The notes under the pieces: generated by a model
Databases searched by the model: none
What the model was told of the DNA's origin: nothing
The model's input: the letters and a program-made list of their open reading frames with translations, nothing else
Source: Jacaranda mimosifolia
Taxonomy: Eukaryota; Streptophyta; Magnoliopsida; Lamiales; Bignoniaceae
Assembly: GCA_018894105.1 (NCBI GenBank)
Contig: CM032123.1
Location: forward strand, 20,623,744-20,687,743
DNA length: 64,000 bases
Direction: 5' to 3'
Program-made: the position numbers and the translations under genes
Shown here: piece by piece, positions 46,401 through 58,175 of the stretch
How positions within the stretch are numbered: the first letter of the stretch is position 1
How the letters are laid out: each line of letters begins with the position of its first letter

Positions 46401-47175
46401 TTTCTCGCCATAATAGAAACAAGTAGCATCGGATTTTGCCTCTTTCTTTTTCTTGATTACCCATGATCCTTTTAAGGGTTGTTTTTCCTTAGAGAAAGAA
46501 TTCTTCTTCCTTTTACCTCCCTTCTTACGACCCCTAGGGCCTTTAGACTTGAGGAGGAAACAATTATAAGAGGCTTGTCTTTCTTCATCGTTGCCTCAGT
46601 GGTCACCAACATATTATCAATTCATTAATCGTGATTTCATGCTTCATCATGTTGAAGTTCATAACAAATTTGTCAAAGGAGCTTGGTAAGGATTGAAGGA
46701 TCAAATCCACATAGAGCTCATTGTCCATGACTATGTCCAATTTACCAAGCTTCTCAATGAGATTGATCATCTTTAGCCTATAGTCATGGACACTCAAGTC
46801 CTCATTCATTTTAGTCCTAAACAACTCTTTAGACAATGAAAACCTTTCATGTCTTGTTTGCACACCATACAACTGTTGTAAGTGCGAATGGATGTCGTGA
46901 GCTGTTTTCATGTGCTCATGAGACTTTTAGAGCTTATTAGACATATAAGCCATCATAAGGCAACTTGTTTGTAGATCATCATCCACAAACTTCGTGAACA
47001 CTTCACGTGCCTCATCGGTGGCATCATCGCCAAGGGTGTCTTGTGGACTTTAAGTAAGCACATAAGTCCTCTTTTCGGAATCTAGAATAATCTTGAGGTT
47101 TCTAGGCCAATCTCAAAAGTTAAGCCTGGTGAGTTTATTAGTTTCCAAAATAGCATTGAGTGGATCCTTAGCCAT
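46401..47175 (-). pseudogene. Ty1/copia gag remnant, element G
   Basis: Start ATG on the - strand at 47175-47173 (MAKDPLNAILETNKLT). Capsid motifs are EVFTKFVDDDLQTSCLMMAYM, YGVQTRHERFSLSKELF, DYRLKMINLIEKLGKLD and LILQSLPSSFDKFVMNF. The last is uninterrupted here, unlike in A and B. The zinc knuckle near 46435-46380 reads CFYYGEKG-stop-WKKNCKE: the second Cys is Tyr and the His codon is a stop. Stops at several former Trp and Gln codons break the frame. Confidence 0.88.
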
Positions 47176-48693
47176 TTGATTTGAGATTTCAAAAATCTAT
47201 AAATAGGCAAAATAATAGTATAAGCATGTGATTGAATATTGATATTGAAAACATGTTTATGGACTTTCAAGTATGTTTTCTCCTACTATTTTGTCAAACC
47301 ACCTAGAAGAATTTGAGAAATCTCATTTCCTAGAGAGAATCAAGGTCCGAAAGACTTCTTAGTAGACCCCCCATGTCGAGTGCAATCCACAAACAATGAA
47401 AAGGTAAGTAACTTTTACTAATTGCATCTCTATGCAACCCTTGACATATTTTGCCTCACTTTTCACGTAGATCCACGTGTCGTGTGCCATCTACATTACT
47501 AGGTGTTAAGTCGGACCTACTAATCAATCTTTAATTCTAGACTGCTCCATGCCATCCCACGTGCCGTGTGCCAATGCATGGGAAGCATCAAATGAAAGGT
47601 GCATCATATGGGTGCATGATCACAACTTTCTACCTAAGTGTGACCCACGTGCCGTGTGCCATCACACAAAGATAGTAGCATCGTTGTCACATATACTATT
47701 GGTAGAAGGCATAGATTAATTAAAACTCCTTTTAATTTATATCCATTTTGACTTTGTATATGAAAGCACTTAGACTCTTCTAAGTGGACGGATTTTCTTA
47801 CTTGCAATGATCTCATCAATTTTATCTTCTTATTTATGTTTTCTATATCCTAACCATGCGTCTCATACATCAATAGGATATGAAAAGTATAATTAAGTAA
47901 ATATGCCTAGCATGCTCCTATCCAACCATGAGCCTTAACCAAGTAGTGCACACTTAGAGCCATAGATGCACTATTTAGTTGATTTTATGTAGGTTGATTA
48001 AACCCAGCTATTACATAAATGTATCATGATACATTCATGGGTCTTCATGCCTCCAATGGTCTTCTTGTCTCCATGCATCATTTACATGAGAAAAGAAATC
48101 ATGACTCCTAGTGATTCTACTCTCATAACATTTATAAAATAGAAATTAAGAGGCATGCAAGCCCTAATTTAATACAACGCTTTTTAACAACTTGAAACAA
48201 ATAAAATCAATGTTAAAGGCTCATAATCATCCCTATCCATTCATCATCCATTCAATAATTAAATGAACAATAAATCTAGAATTGACATTCAATTTCTCAA
48301 TTAAATGCTTATCTCATAAACAATTAATTATCTAGCAAAAATAAGCATAAAATTTATGCATCGCATTTTTGCAACATTTTGAAGATTTAACTTTAACAAG
48401 ATTTTAAAAGCATTCAAAAGTGTCAAACATAATTTTGAGAACTTGCAAAACACTTTTGCAACTATATAGCATGATTTAGATCATTTTTGGTCACAAAAAG
48501 AACACAAAGAAATGGCTCAAAACTCATCCAAACCTAAACTCATCAAAACTCAATTTTGAGAACTTCCCAAGCATGCCCATTGCTCAACTAGCGCCTAGCC
48601 ACAGCGCAGTAGTTGCCCTATTTTGTGGTTTGAACCGGGTCAAGCCAATTTTATCTCAACTTTTGTGCACCAAAAATTTAGGACACTTCCAGA
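47176..48693 (-). other. Leader of element G, primer-site end cut off
   Basis: About 1.5 kb matching A's leader in reverse. The cassette region lies at 47367-47660, with four copies in G's own version (GGCACACGGCACGTGGG at 47644 and 47556, close variants at 47473 and 47367). A GC-rich hairpin is at 48585-48615. The leader ends at about 48693, where the + LTR H begins, so the primer site and 5' LTR of G are not visible. Confidence 0.82.
48585..48615 (-). promoter_or_regulatory. GC-rich leader hairpin (element G)
   Basis: CAACTAGCGC (48585-48594) pairs with GCGC (48604-48607) and TAGTTG (48610-48615), with a 2-nt bulge and a 9-nt loop. It sits at the same leader position as the hairpin at 7431-7471 but uses a different stem sequence. 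Confidence 0.45.
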
Positions 48694-50753
48694 TCATTGA
48701 ATAGTGCCCTACAGCTAATTAGATTAGCATGTAAACTATCACTTGCAAGACAATCTTGATTGAATGATATTCATATTTCAATGGCCATTTCATCTTATGC
48801 TTATTTTACTTAAATAGCATTTGGTTGAAGCCTTTAGATCACACAAGACTACAGGAGTTGGTCACACATTAGGTGATGATCATGAACAAGTCCTACACGG
48901 TCATGATCTTAAAATATTTCAAATTGTAGAATCTTATGAGACAGGACATTTAAGATTCGGATAGACTTGCACTAATGATGCATAAATCCAATATGTTGGA
49001 TATTGCTCCATTTTATAAGAAAATCCATGTTAGATGTGGGTGCATATTGGTGGGTGCTTGTTAAAGAACAAGTTCACTAAAGGCCTGCCTGGAGAATCCA
49101 CTAGATAGCCGAAGTGGTAAGTGCTCCAACTTACGCTAGTGCATATAATTAGTCCTTAGACTTGAGGATCCATGATAACCTTATGTTTATGTCATCATCT
49201 TTGACTCTTCGTTGACCACTGTGCGAGTCATCCGAGTTGAGCTTGGTTATGAGCTACTTAGATATAGAGGTTTGTGAGATCTAAGAAGGGATCTATCTCC
49301 TCATCATTGTGACGGGCGAATGCATTTCCTATGTATTTTATAATGATCAATTCTATGAAATCCTTGCGCAAGGTAGTGTGACGATTTGAAAAATGAGTTT
49401 TCCAACGATGAGGTCATAAAGGGGAACAAACATTGGGAATAGAAAATATTTATCAAAGCTATTAAATAGTCAACAAATATCTTGCCCTAGGTCTCTTTCA
49501 AGAGATAGGAGACGGAATGACCATATTTTCATGGTAAGGTAGAGTTAGAATGGTTCACAAAGAGCATATTAATTTTGACCAATTAGTTGAGCTCCATGAG
49601 CTTGTAGTTGGACATCGATGATGGAGATTAGACACTCTTCAATTAATAGAGATTAATTGAATTGAGTTATTAGTTTAAAGGATTTTAAACTAATGTGAAT
49701 ATTTCGATATTCAAATATCACAACAGTTGTGAACCTATGTCCAATTAATGGGAGAACCTAACGGGTCACACACAAAAGCCTAAAGAAAGTTCTATTTGAT
49801 AAAGGAAATTTTCTAAGAGTTAGAAAAATTCCTAGTGACCGATTTTGTGGAGGACACGATTGGCTAATTTTTTGGTCATTTTAACTTGATTGATTTAATT
49901 GTTAAATTAAGGAGTTAATTTAATTGGTGACATAGGACAATTAATTAGTCAAGTTAACTTAAGGGGTCAAGTTAACATCTTCTAGCTTGAGTTAAGTTAG
50001 TTGACTTAAGGAGTTAAGTAAAAACCAATTAATTAAATTAAGGGTTAATTTAATTAATGTGAAGAATTAATTTTGGATGGAAATTCAAATGAAGGAGTTC
50101 AATTGAGATAAATTTAGAATTTATTTGGATAACATTTCATGAGAGGAAATGAAGACTCTAAATGAAATTCAAATGCAAGTGAAATTCACATTTCACCTGC
50201 AAGTTGTCTTGCTTAGTTGGCACCTTATCTCATGGGAGGTGTGATGCCAACTTGCATCACACCTCCTCATCTATATATAGAAGATGGGCGGCCAATCGCA
50301 AGACTTAATATGATGGATTCTCTTTTTCCCTCCAAATGTGTGATCCACTTGTGTTTAAGTTTCACATATTTTTTTTGACCTTCCCACCACTTTTTGGCCT
50401 TCATCTCTTCTTCATCCTTTGGTGATTTATCTGAACAAAGGCTGATTGGAGCTTTCCTTGGATGTGTGGATCATTTCATTATAGGCTAGACATTTGGATA
50501 GCTTTGCTCTTGAAAATCCACTGCGGTGCAGATTGATTGGAAGCAACTTTTTAGCACTTCTCAATTTTATTTTATTTTGCTGAATTTTTTACTGGACATT
50601 CCCTAAGGTGTTGGGGAGGTATTGTCCAAATTTCAGCGAAATCGGAGGTGATTTTCAAGGACAAATGTTGCCGGATTTCTACTGCGCTAAGAGGAAAGCA
50701 TTTTGAAGAGTTCAACCTTATCTTCAATTCTACCCTGGAATAGAGGTGTAAAC
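48694..50753 (+). mobile_element. Copia LTR H (+), interrupted inside its own MITE
   Basis: Begins at TTGAATAGTGCCCTACAGC (first bases eroded) within the leader of G. It follows the LTR to CTACCCTGGA and then has 14 bases (ATAGAGGTGTAAAC) that match the start of the hAT-type MITE seen complete at 53038. It is cut there by LTR M at 50754. Confidence 0.82.
50238..50280 (+). promoter_or_regulatory. LTR inverted repeat plus TATA box (LTR H)
   Basis: GGTGTGATGC / GCATCACACC (50238-50263) followed by CTATATATAG at 50271-50280. Confidence 0.62.
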
Positions 50754-52863
50754 TGAAGTTACATATAGCACTAGGATCCAATTATCAAAACATAAAAACT
50801 CCAAAATTACTCAGCTACATACAAATCCAAGGATCTAAACATGCCATAGATTCATATTTGGTATGAGGATTATCTTGATTTTAAGAATATCAAAGGGAAC
50901 TAGAAGGAAGACTTCAACTCCTTGAATCTGCCTCTCAGCGGCACTACGGTTTCCATGCAAATTTTGCCCAACCAAACGAAATTTTCTTTGAGTGAAACTT
51001 AGACCAAAAGATCACCAACATTGTGATGATTCTCCAATAAAATTTTCACCTCAAAATAGTTCCAGCAAGGTCTCCAATAGACGCTCCAAAGATTCTGCCT
51101 GAACTGAGGATCTCCAAAACACTAGCAATACAATTGTCTTGCCTCTAATAATAAGATCCACACACCAATGCACAATCCAATTCTTCTCAATGTTAGTTGG
51201 ATAACAAAGAAAAGAAATGCAAGGATTAAGGCTTGATTTGGAGATAGGAGATAAAGAAAAGTGATGCTTCAACACATTAGGCAACACTTGGGAAATTGAA
51301 ATGAAAAATGAGAGAATTTAATCTTAGATCTAGATTGTTGGCAATTCACACCAAGTGGCCACCCACTCTTACACTCTATATCTATATATAGAAGGAGGAT
51401 GGTGTGATGCCAAGGTGACATCACACCTTTCTCAAGTGGGCAAGCAAGTGGCATGTGAATTTCATTTGCAATCTTCGTTTTATCTTATGAAATATCATCC
51501 AAATAAATGCTAATGCCACACCAAATGAACATTTCATTTGAATTTTCCCTCCAAAATTAATTCTTCATTTTAATTAAATTAAACACTTTAATTTAATTAA
51601 ATATCCTTTAACTTAACTTTTAAGTTAATTAACTTAACTCTTTAAGCTAGAAATTGTTGACTCCTTAAGTTAACTTGACCAACCCAAAATGACTATAAAT
51701 TTCATCAACCGTCTACCTTCAAAATCAATCATCAAGGAATTTTTCTAACTCTTAGAAAATTCCCCTTCAACAAGTAGGGTTTACAATTGGCTTTTGTGTG
51801 TGACCTATATGTTTTACTATTCATTGAACATAGGCTCACAACTCTTTGTGACTTATAGAATATCAAATATTCACACTAGTTTAAACTTCTTTAAACTAAT
51901 GACTCAATTCAATTAACCTCAATTAATTGAAGAGTACCCAATTTCCATGGTCAATGTCCAACCATAAGCCATGGAGCCCAACTAATTAGTCAAAATAAAT
52001 ACTTTTGGAGAACTATTCTAGCTCTATGCATACTATGCAAATGCGGCCCTTCTGTCTCCTATCTCCCTAAAGAGACCTAAGGCAAGATATTTTTTGGCTC
52101 CCTAATAGCCTCGATTCTATGTTTGTATTCGCAATGTTCTATTCATCTTTATGACCTCATCTTTGGAAAACTCTTTTTTCCAAATTGTCATACTACTTTG
52201 CACAAGGATTTTTTGGAATCGATCATTATAGAATATATAGGAGATGTATTCGCCCTTCACAACGATGAGGAATCGGATCCCATCTTGGATCCCACAAACC
52301 TCCATATCTAAGTAGCTCATACCCAATCTCTACCTGAACAACATGCTAATTAGTCAAGGAAGATTCAAAGCATGAGGATCTAAACACAAGGTTACCATGG
52401 ATCCACATGCTAAAGGATTAATTATACGTACTAGCGTAAACTAAAGAACTTGCTACTACCAATTTGTTTCTTCGGTTATCTAGTAGATTGTCCAGGTGGG
52501 CCTTCAGTGAACTTGTTCCCCAACAAGCACCCACTAACATGCAACCATATCTCAATAGCCTTGCTCATGAAATGGAGCAATATCCAACTCTTGGATTTAT
52601 GCATCGTTAGTGCAAGTCCATCCGGATCTTAGATGCCCTATCTCATAAGATTCTATGACATGGAAGATTTAAGATCACGATCGTATAAGACTTATTTCAT
52701 GATTACCACCTAGTGTGTGACCAAGTTCCATAGTCTTGTGTGATCTAAGGGCTTGAACCAAATGCCAGTGAAGTACATATAACTATAAGATGAAGATGGT
52801 CATTTAATGAATATTATTCAATCAAGACCGTTTCACAAGTGAAATAGTTTACATGCCAATTAA
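50754..52863 (-). mobile_element. Copia LTR M (-), reversed-start end truncated
   Basis: Starts TGAAGTTACATATAGCAC at 50754 and continues to TTTACATGCCAATTA near 52863, about 25 bp short of the reversed LTR start. No purine tract or pol follows. It lies inside the MITE portion of LTR H and abuts another + LTR piece. Confidence 0.82.
51376..51427 (-). promoter_or_regulatory. LTR TATA box and inverted repeat (LTR M)
   Basis: GGTGTGATGCCA at 51401-51412 pairs with TGACATCACACC at 51416-51427 with one mismatch. The TATA region CTATATCTATATATAG is at 51376-51391, downstream on the - strand. Confidence 0.6.
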
Positions 52864-53037
52864 GATTATTGTTTTTGCTGAAATTTTTACTGAATATTCC
52901 CCAAGGTGTTGGGGAGATGCTGTCCAAATTTCAACCAAATTGAAGGTGATTTGCTAGGGCAAACACTGGCGAATTTTTTCTGCACTAGGACGAGACAGTT
53001 TTGAAGAGTTCAACCTTGTCTTCAATTCTACCTTGGA

Positions 53038-53444
53038 ATAGAAGTGCAAACAAGCCGAGTCGAACCCAAATATAGCAAACTCAAGCTCAGCTTGAGCTTA
53101 TTTAGTTAGCCGAAGAACTCAATTCATATAAATTCGGATGAACTTGAGCTCATGTAAGTTTGGATTAGTTCGAGCTCATTTAGACTTAAAATAAAATCTA
53201 TAATTATAAACGTTTCAAAAAAATTTGTTATTTTCTTAAAAATAAAAAAAAATTATTGTTATTATTATCATCATCATCACCATCATCTTTATGGATCTTA
53301 TTATATATAACTATATATATAACATATAAAAAATCTTGTTTAGGCTCGCGAGCATTTCGAGCCGAATATTATTGAGCTCGGCTCAACTGGTTTAATAGAC
53401 GAGCTCAAACTATTCATGAATCATCTTGTCTCATTTACACCCCC
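53038..53444. mobile_element. hAT-type MITE inside LTR N
   Basis: 407 bp, with ends GAAGTGCAAACAAGCC and (complement) GGGGGTGTAAATGAGAC. These match the common plant hAT-MITE end GGGGTGTAAACGAGCC with transition changes. It is flanked by an exact 8-bp duplication, ACCTTGGA, at 53030-53037 and 53445-53452, the hAT signature. Other LTR copies (for example the complement of 41172-41188) show the uninterrupted site with a single ACCTTGGA. The interior has GAGCTCG-rich ends and an AT-rich middle with trinucleotide repeats. Confidence 0.88.
53252..53287. repeat. ATT/ATC trinucleotide microsatellite
   Basis: Short run of ATT then ATC repeats inside the MITE; imperfect. Confidence 0.7.
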
Positions 53445-53584
53445 ACCTTGGATTTTAGGCGATCAAGGTATTTTTCCTCATTCAAATCTATCTTAAGAGC
53501 ATGATTTGATGCTTGGATGGAGTGTAGCCAAGTTTTGATTTAGTTATTTTTGCTTTATTACATAGATTCTTGTGCTACACTCTC

Positions 53585-54800
53585 CTTTAGAAGAGCTGAC
53601 CCCATGTTGCCAGGATGGGATAATCAAATACCTCCAACACAGAAAGCTACCCTCAAAAAATAGAGTAGCCTACCGAGTCCAAATTCCATCGATGAGATAT
53701 GCACATAATTAGGACAACAAACTTTTCAAAAAATCTTTCTTTTGACCACCGCTTCATTATCTAAATTCGACTCAGGCAAAAGAAGTTCTGTGCGACATCC
53801 ATGAAAGTATTTGTGAAAATCATTTGGGAAGTAGGGAACTGGCTCAGAAAGTGCTAAGGTAAGGCTATTTTTGGTCAATGTTGACCAAAGATGCTATCAA
53901 CTTCATCCTTAAGTGTGAATCCTATCAATTCCATCTAGTTGTGCCAATGGTCAGCGTTGGAATCTTGTAGTCGTTCGACCAGTAGAGTATCAATATAGTG
54001 GGGCCATTTTTCCCGAGCACTAGCCATTGAAAATATCTCATAGTGGCGGTCGAGTACATCACAAAATCGGTGAAAGCAAAAGCAGTAGTAGCCAAGATAA
54101 CCAAGGTCATAGTTCGAGCCTTCATCTGGCAAAATATTATATGTAGATTTAGACTCCTGAGATCACACATATCTAAAAATGACACCCAATGTTAGAGTAA
54201 GAGCATCATCGAGTGGTGTTAGGTCCTAGGGATTTGACAAAACTTTACGTCACTCGGCAACCCCCAAAGTAATGCACAAATGGAGGTGACCAATAGAATT
54301 ATTGTCGATCATATCAAGAAAAAGCTACAAGGAGCTCGAGGTAGATGGGCAAACAACCTCTACGAAGTACTTTAGGCTTACCGCAAGAAACTTAGAGCAG
54401 CAACAAGCGAGATACCATATAGTCTGGTCATGGGTTCAATGCCATGCTAAGATTATTAAAGAAACGGTAAGACTACTAAATTCCAAGCCGAAGGAAAATA
54501 GAGAAACTAGACCCCTAGAGTACCTACTCAAAGACAAGAGAAAACAACCATACATCAAGATTCAACACTAAAGGGACAGATGGCGAAGGCTTTTAACAGC
54601 AAAATCAAACCCTGAGTTTCTAAGTTGGTGACTTAGTTCTCAAGAGAGCAGAGGTCTCAAAACATGTTGGAAAACTCGACCCCAACTAGTAAGGTCCATT
54701 CAAAATTGATACAGTCATAAAACACAATGTCTATTGACCAGCAAATGAGCGATGAGTCAAACTTTTGAGGATATGGAACATAATAAACCTCCAGAAATTT
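53585..54800 (+). pseudogene. Ty3/gypsy integrase remnant
   Basis: Not copia. The linker to integrase is at about 53620-53790. The zinc-binding H2C2 domain reads EVLCDIHESICENHLGSREL then GYFWSMLTKDA and KCESYQFH (53780-53930), with the last Cys changed to Tyr. The core shows YLIVAVEYITKSVKAKAVVAK and FIWQNIICRF (54025-54145). The catalytic Glu context is QMEVTNRIIVDHIKK (Glu at 54283-54285), then GRWANNLYEVL and ATSEIPYSLVMGSMPC. The C-terminal part runs to about 54790. It would insert cDNA into DNA. Several stops and shifts are present. The wording resembles plant Tat-lineage integrases (known-family inference). Confidence 0.82.
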
Positions 54801-55200
54801 TAATGGTAAGCAAGGTCGTTCTCAACCACTGATAACCTCTATAGTGATCAATAATCAATGTCATTTTTGACCATACATTGCTTATGTAGCAATCGATATA
54901 ATCAAAGTCACTGCTGACCATGAATCACATATGTATATATCACATTCAAGTTTAAGCTTTTATCATTATGATTGAATTACGATCGTCTACGTAAGGATAT
55001 TTACTTATGTTGCACGATTACATTTCAAGGTCATCCGACATCGACGATTACAAACTCAATAAATTTCTCCCTACCTCGGCACAAATGCCACTAAGTATTA
55101 TTTTCTCAATGTGCTGACCTGCACCGCTTGTTGAGTAAGCCGAAGGGGAAAATGAGCACCTCGGGGCCAAGGTGATAAGCAGTCTTGATATTAAAGTAAT
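54801..55200. other. Post-integrase segment of the gypsy remnant
   Basis: No frame of note. It begins just after the integrase end (a WNIINLQKF-like reading resembling the usual WNAxHLKKFY end) and includes a purine-rich stretch, CCGAAGGGGAAAATGAGCACC, near 55140-55160. No gypsy LTR was recognised. Confidence 0.5.
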
Positions 55201-56226
55201 AATCTTAAGATAAAAATATGCAAATTAAACAAAGATCAATCCAACACATCAGCAAGTGAGCAAAAAGAGATTCCATTGATTAAACCAATTATGCATCATG
55301 TCCAAAAAGTACAATGAAAAATTAAAAGTTTCCAAAATAATAGTATATAAAAACTATCAACTTCCTCCAATTAGCAGAAAATAAGCAAAAACCTAAAGAA
55401 GCATTAAATCTTCAATCCCCAAAGGTCGAGGCATGTCTAAGAACAATTGATGGGAAAACATTAGCAAAGGTATCATCAGAGGTAGCAGAAGGGCTAGCAT
55501 CAGCAGAACCACTCACGGAGCTTGGAAAAGAAGAAGCTCAGGTCGACGGCTTAACAATGTTGACTTTAATAGTGGGGGTTCTATGGCAAAGAGGGGTCAA
55601 CATTCCTTAGAGCAGCATCAGCAATGGCTTAATCAAACCCAAACTTCTGATCATTTACCCCATATTACAACAGCAATCATTGAACATCAAACTCCGCACA
55701 AACTTTAAAAAGAGTTCCTCGATGAAAAAGGGTAAGGTCTTTGTCAACTCATCCTCAGCTAGCCTCTCATCTTGAAAACCCTTGTAATAGCCCTTATCTT
55801 GGGCATCCAGGATAGGACTTCAATCTGGAGCTTGAGCACCTTAGCCCTAAGCTTGCTACTCTTGTGCATGACAATCGTCACCTCTGGACACCATCAGCTT
55901 TCAAATGGGCATTCGCATGCATTATCTCCTCGACAATAACCTCGTAAGACTGCAAGTTCTCAACCTTCTCTTTGAGGATCTCAATCGTGTCCCCTCCCCA
56001 AATGCCTTCAAACTACTTTTTCCAAGTACCACAGTTCGAAAAGGTATACTTGTACCGATGGTACAAGCTCTATCCGAGCTGGCTCATCTGCATGCCTAAA
56101 AGAAAAATCAATCATAACATCGAAATAAGATTTTCATAAAGCCTTAAAGTTGTCCCTTAGCATATTGGCATAATAACCTAGTTGCTTCAAAACTTTCCCA
56201 GCTTCAATGGCCAATATCTTCTCCTA
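55201..56226 (-). pseudogene. Possible antisense ORF remnant of the gypsy element
   Basis: Read on the - strand this stretch has coding-like character in pieces. An example is the coiled-coil-like IEILKEKVENLQSYEVIVEEI near 55985-55925, with HANAHLKAD after it, although stops interrupt all frames. Plant Tat-lineage gypsy elements often carry an antisense ORF between pol and the 3' LTR, and the position fits. I do not recognise the protein. It could also be a fragment of a host gene. Confidence 0.35.
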
Positions 56227-56679
56227 GTCATGTAGGGGTGGGCATTAGGCTGGGAATTTTGAGTTTAGGACAATCAGATTGGGTACCTGGTAGATCGAGA
56301 TTGAAATTTCCCATCCCAATCCAGACCTAAAATTTGTCTAGGTACTCAATCCCAATCAACTACTAGAAAAAAGTATGAAAAAAAATAGAAAGGGATTGGA
56401 AATAGCCTACTAAATGCTTATATTCAAATGGTAAATAATTGGAGTTTACAAATTCACTATTAAGAAATGTAATATATTGCTTCTTTTCAACAATTAAGTA
56501 GTCTAAATAGATCAGTGAAGTGAACTAAGCGAAGAAAAGATGAAGAGGCGGCGGCTAGCGAAGCTTTTGAGGAAGAGCAAAGGTGGTGACTAGCTGGACT
56601 TTAGACAATGAGAAAAGATGGTGGCCAGTAGGACCAAGTGGGCTGGCAGCAGGGTCAACTGTTTGGGGGTTAGAGCTTC
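56227..56679. mobile_element. Possible truncated hAT-like element
   Basis: Starts TAGGGGTGGGCATTAGG, a typical plant hAT MITE terminus. Inverted pieces follow (for example GATTGAAATTTCCCATCCCAATCC). No opposite terminus (TGCCCACCCCTA) or target duplication was found before LTR J starts at 56680. The last 170 bp are GC-richer and unexplained. Confidence 0.35.
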
Positions 56680-58175
56680 TGAAGAGAAAAAATTAGAAAT
56701 TCGTAAAAGTAAATGAGGTGCTAAGATCCATAATAATTGCAAAAATTTAGGCAAAAATTAACTAACACATCCTCAACCCAAGGATCTATTTCATGCCTCA
56801 ATAATGGATTAAAAGATAGGAGAATGTTACCATAATAGAGAAAAAGAAAGGTAACTAGCAAGATCTTCCAAAGAACCTCCTCCAAGCAAGATCATTTCAT
56901 TTTTCTCCAAGGATCTCCAACTTCTCTCCAAAGGTCAGTAACTATAGTAACTCTTGTTGTCCAAAACTCCTCCAAGATGATGAAAAAGAGGAAGCAAAAA
57001 TAGCAACAAAGCTTCAAACCACTAGTTGACTAAAAACTCCAAAAACAGCTCCAATCTTGAAGGAATTGATTCACTAATCTAAAGCTCACCAAGTGTTGAG
57101 CCTCGAAAGAAGTCCACACACCTAGAAACACTTTCAATCCTCTATCAATTAGCTAGAGATATGAGGAGGAAGAAGGAGAAAGATGAAGAAAGTGCGAGGA
57201 AGTTTTTGGAGAGAATCTAGTGGGTTGTTTCTTTCAACACATGATACACCACTTGATGGAGGGAAAAATGCAGCTAGAAATTAAGCACAAAGGGGCCAAC
57301 CATGAGGGTGTTATATAGTGTGAAATGGAAGCTCTTGGAAGCTCTTATCACACACTCCTTACTATGCTGCCTAGGATACCAATTTGCTAGTCAAGCTGGA
57401 TTTTAATTTCTTAAATTAAAAATTCCAACTCACTAATTTTAAATGGACACTTCCATTTAACTTTCCCTCCAAAATTAGATTCTCCTACTAATTAAATTAA
57501 CTCTTTAATTTAATTAGATTAACTTAACTCCTTAAGTTAATTTAAATCAACTTAGTTTTTTAAGTTGACTTTCACTAATTAAATTGCCATATGGCACCAA
57601 TTAAATTAAATCATTAATTTAATTAGCCTAATTTAACTACTTGAACTATTTTAATTAATTTAACACTTAAATTAATCAGGCATGGTGACCAATTGTTAAG
57701 TAATCAACTTGGTTTCTCTCTTTAATAAATTTGATCACTTTAATTATCTAACTCCTTAGATAATTTCTTCAATCAAGTGAGAGAGTTCTAGGCTTTTGTG
57801 TATGACCATTTAGGTTCACCAATTAATTAAACATGAGCTCACAAATCTTTGTGAATTATTGAATATCAAATATTCCAACTAGTTTAAATTCTTTTAAGCT
57901 ATTCACTCTATCAATTAATCTCTATTAACTAAAGAGTACCCAATCTCCATAATCGATATCTAGCACAAGCCTATGAAGGCCAACCAATTGGATGAATTAA
58001 TTGAGAGCGAATCATTACTGCTTACGATTGTCATGCAAATACGGTCATTCCATTTTCTATCTCCCAAAAAAGGCCTAGGGCAAGATATTTGTCAGCTCCC
58101 TAATAGCCTCGATAATAATGTATCTATTTTTAATGTTCAATTCTGCATTATGATCTCAACTTTGGAAAACTCGTT
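56680..58175 (-). mobile_element. Copia LTR J (-), first part
   Basis: Starts TGAAGAGAAAAAATTAG at 56680 and follows a diverged LTR to TTGGAAAACTCGTT, where LTR K interrupts. It resumes at 60416. The TATA-side inverted repeat is recognisable only as AGTGTGA...TCACACT near 57318-57355. Confidence 0.78.

Larger units (their letters stand above)
52864..53583 (+). mobile_element. Copia LTR fragment N (+) carrying a hAT-type MITE
   Basis: The last part of an LTR: 52864-53037 overlaps the text of H at 50569-50739. After the MITE the LTR resumes at 53453 (TTTTAGGCGATCAAGG) and ends at about 53583 (CTTGTGCTACACTCTC), the U5 side matching LTR G. The 5' part of the LTR is missing. Confidence 0.82.

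Noticed and set aside
46400..47175. Active element G
   Set aside because: Gag, protease and integrase contain stops, the RT motif is mutated and the 5' end is cut off by LTR H.
53925..54185. 86-codon - frame
   Set aside because: It is the antisense shadow of the gypsy integrase core on the + strand.
54302..54571. 89-codon + frame as an independent gene
   Set aside because: Parts of it belong to the gypsy integrase C-terminal region in a shifted frame.
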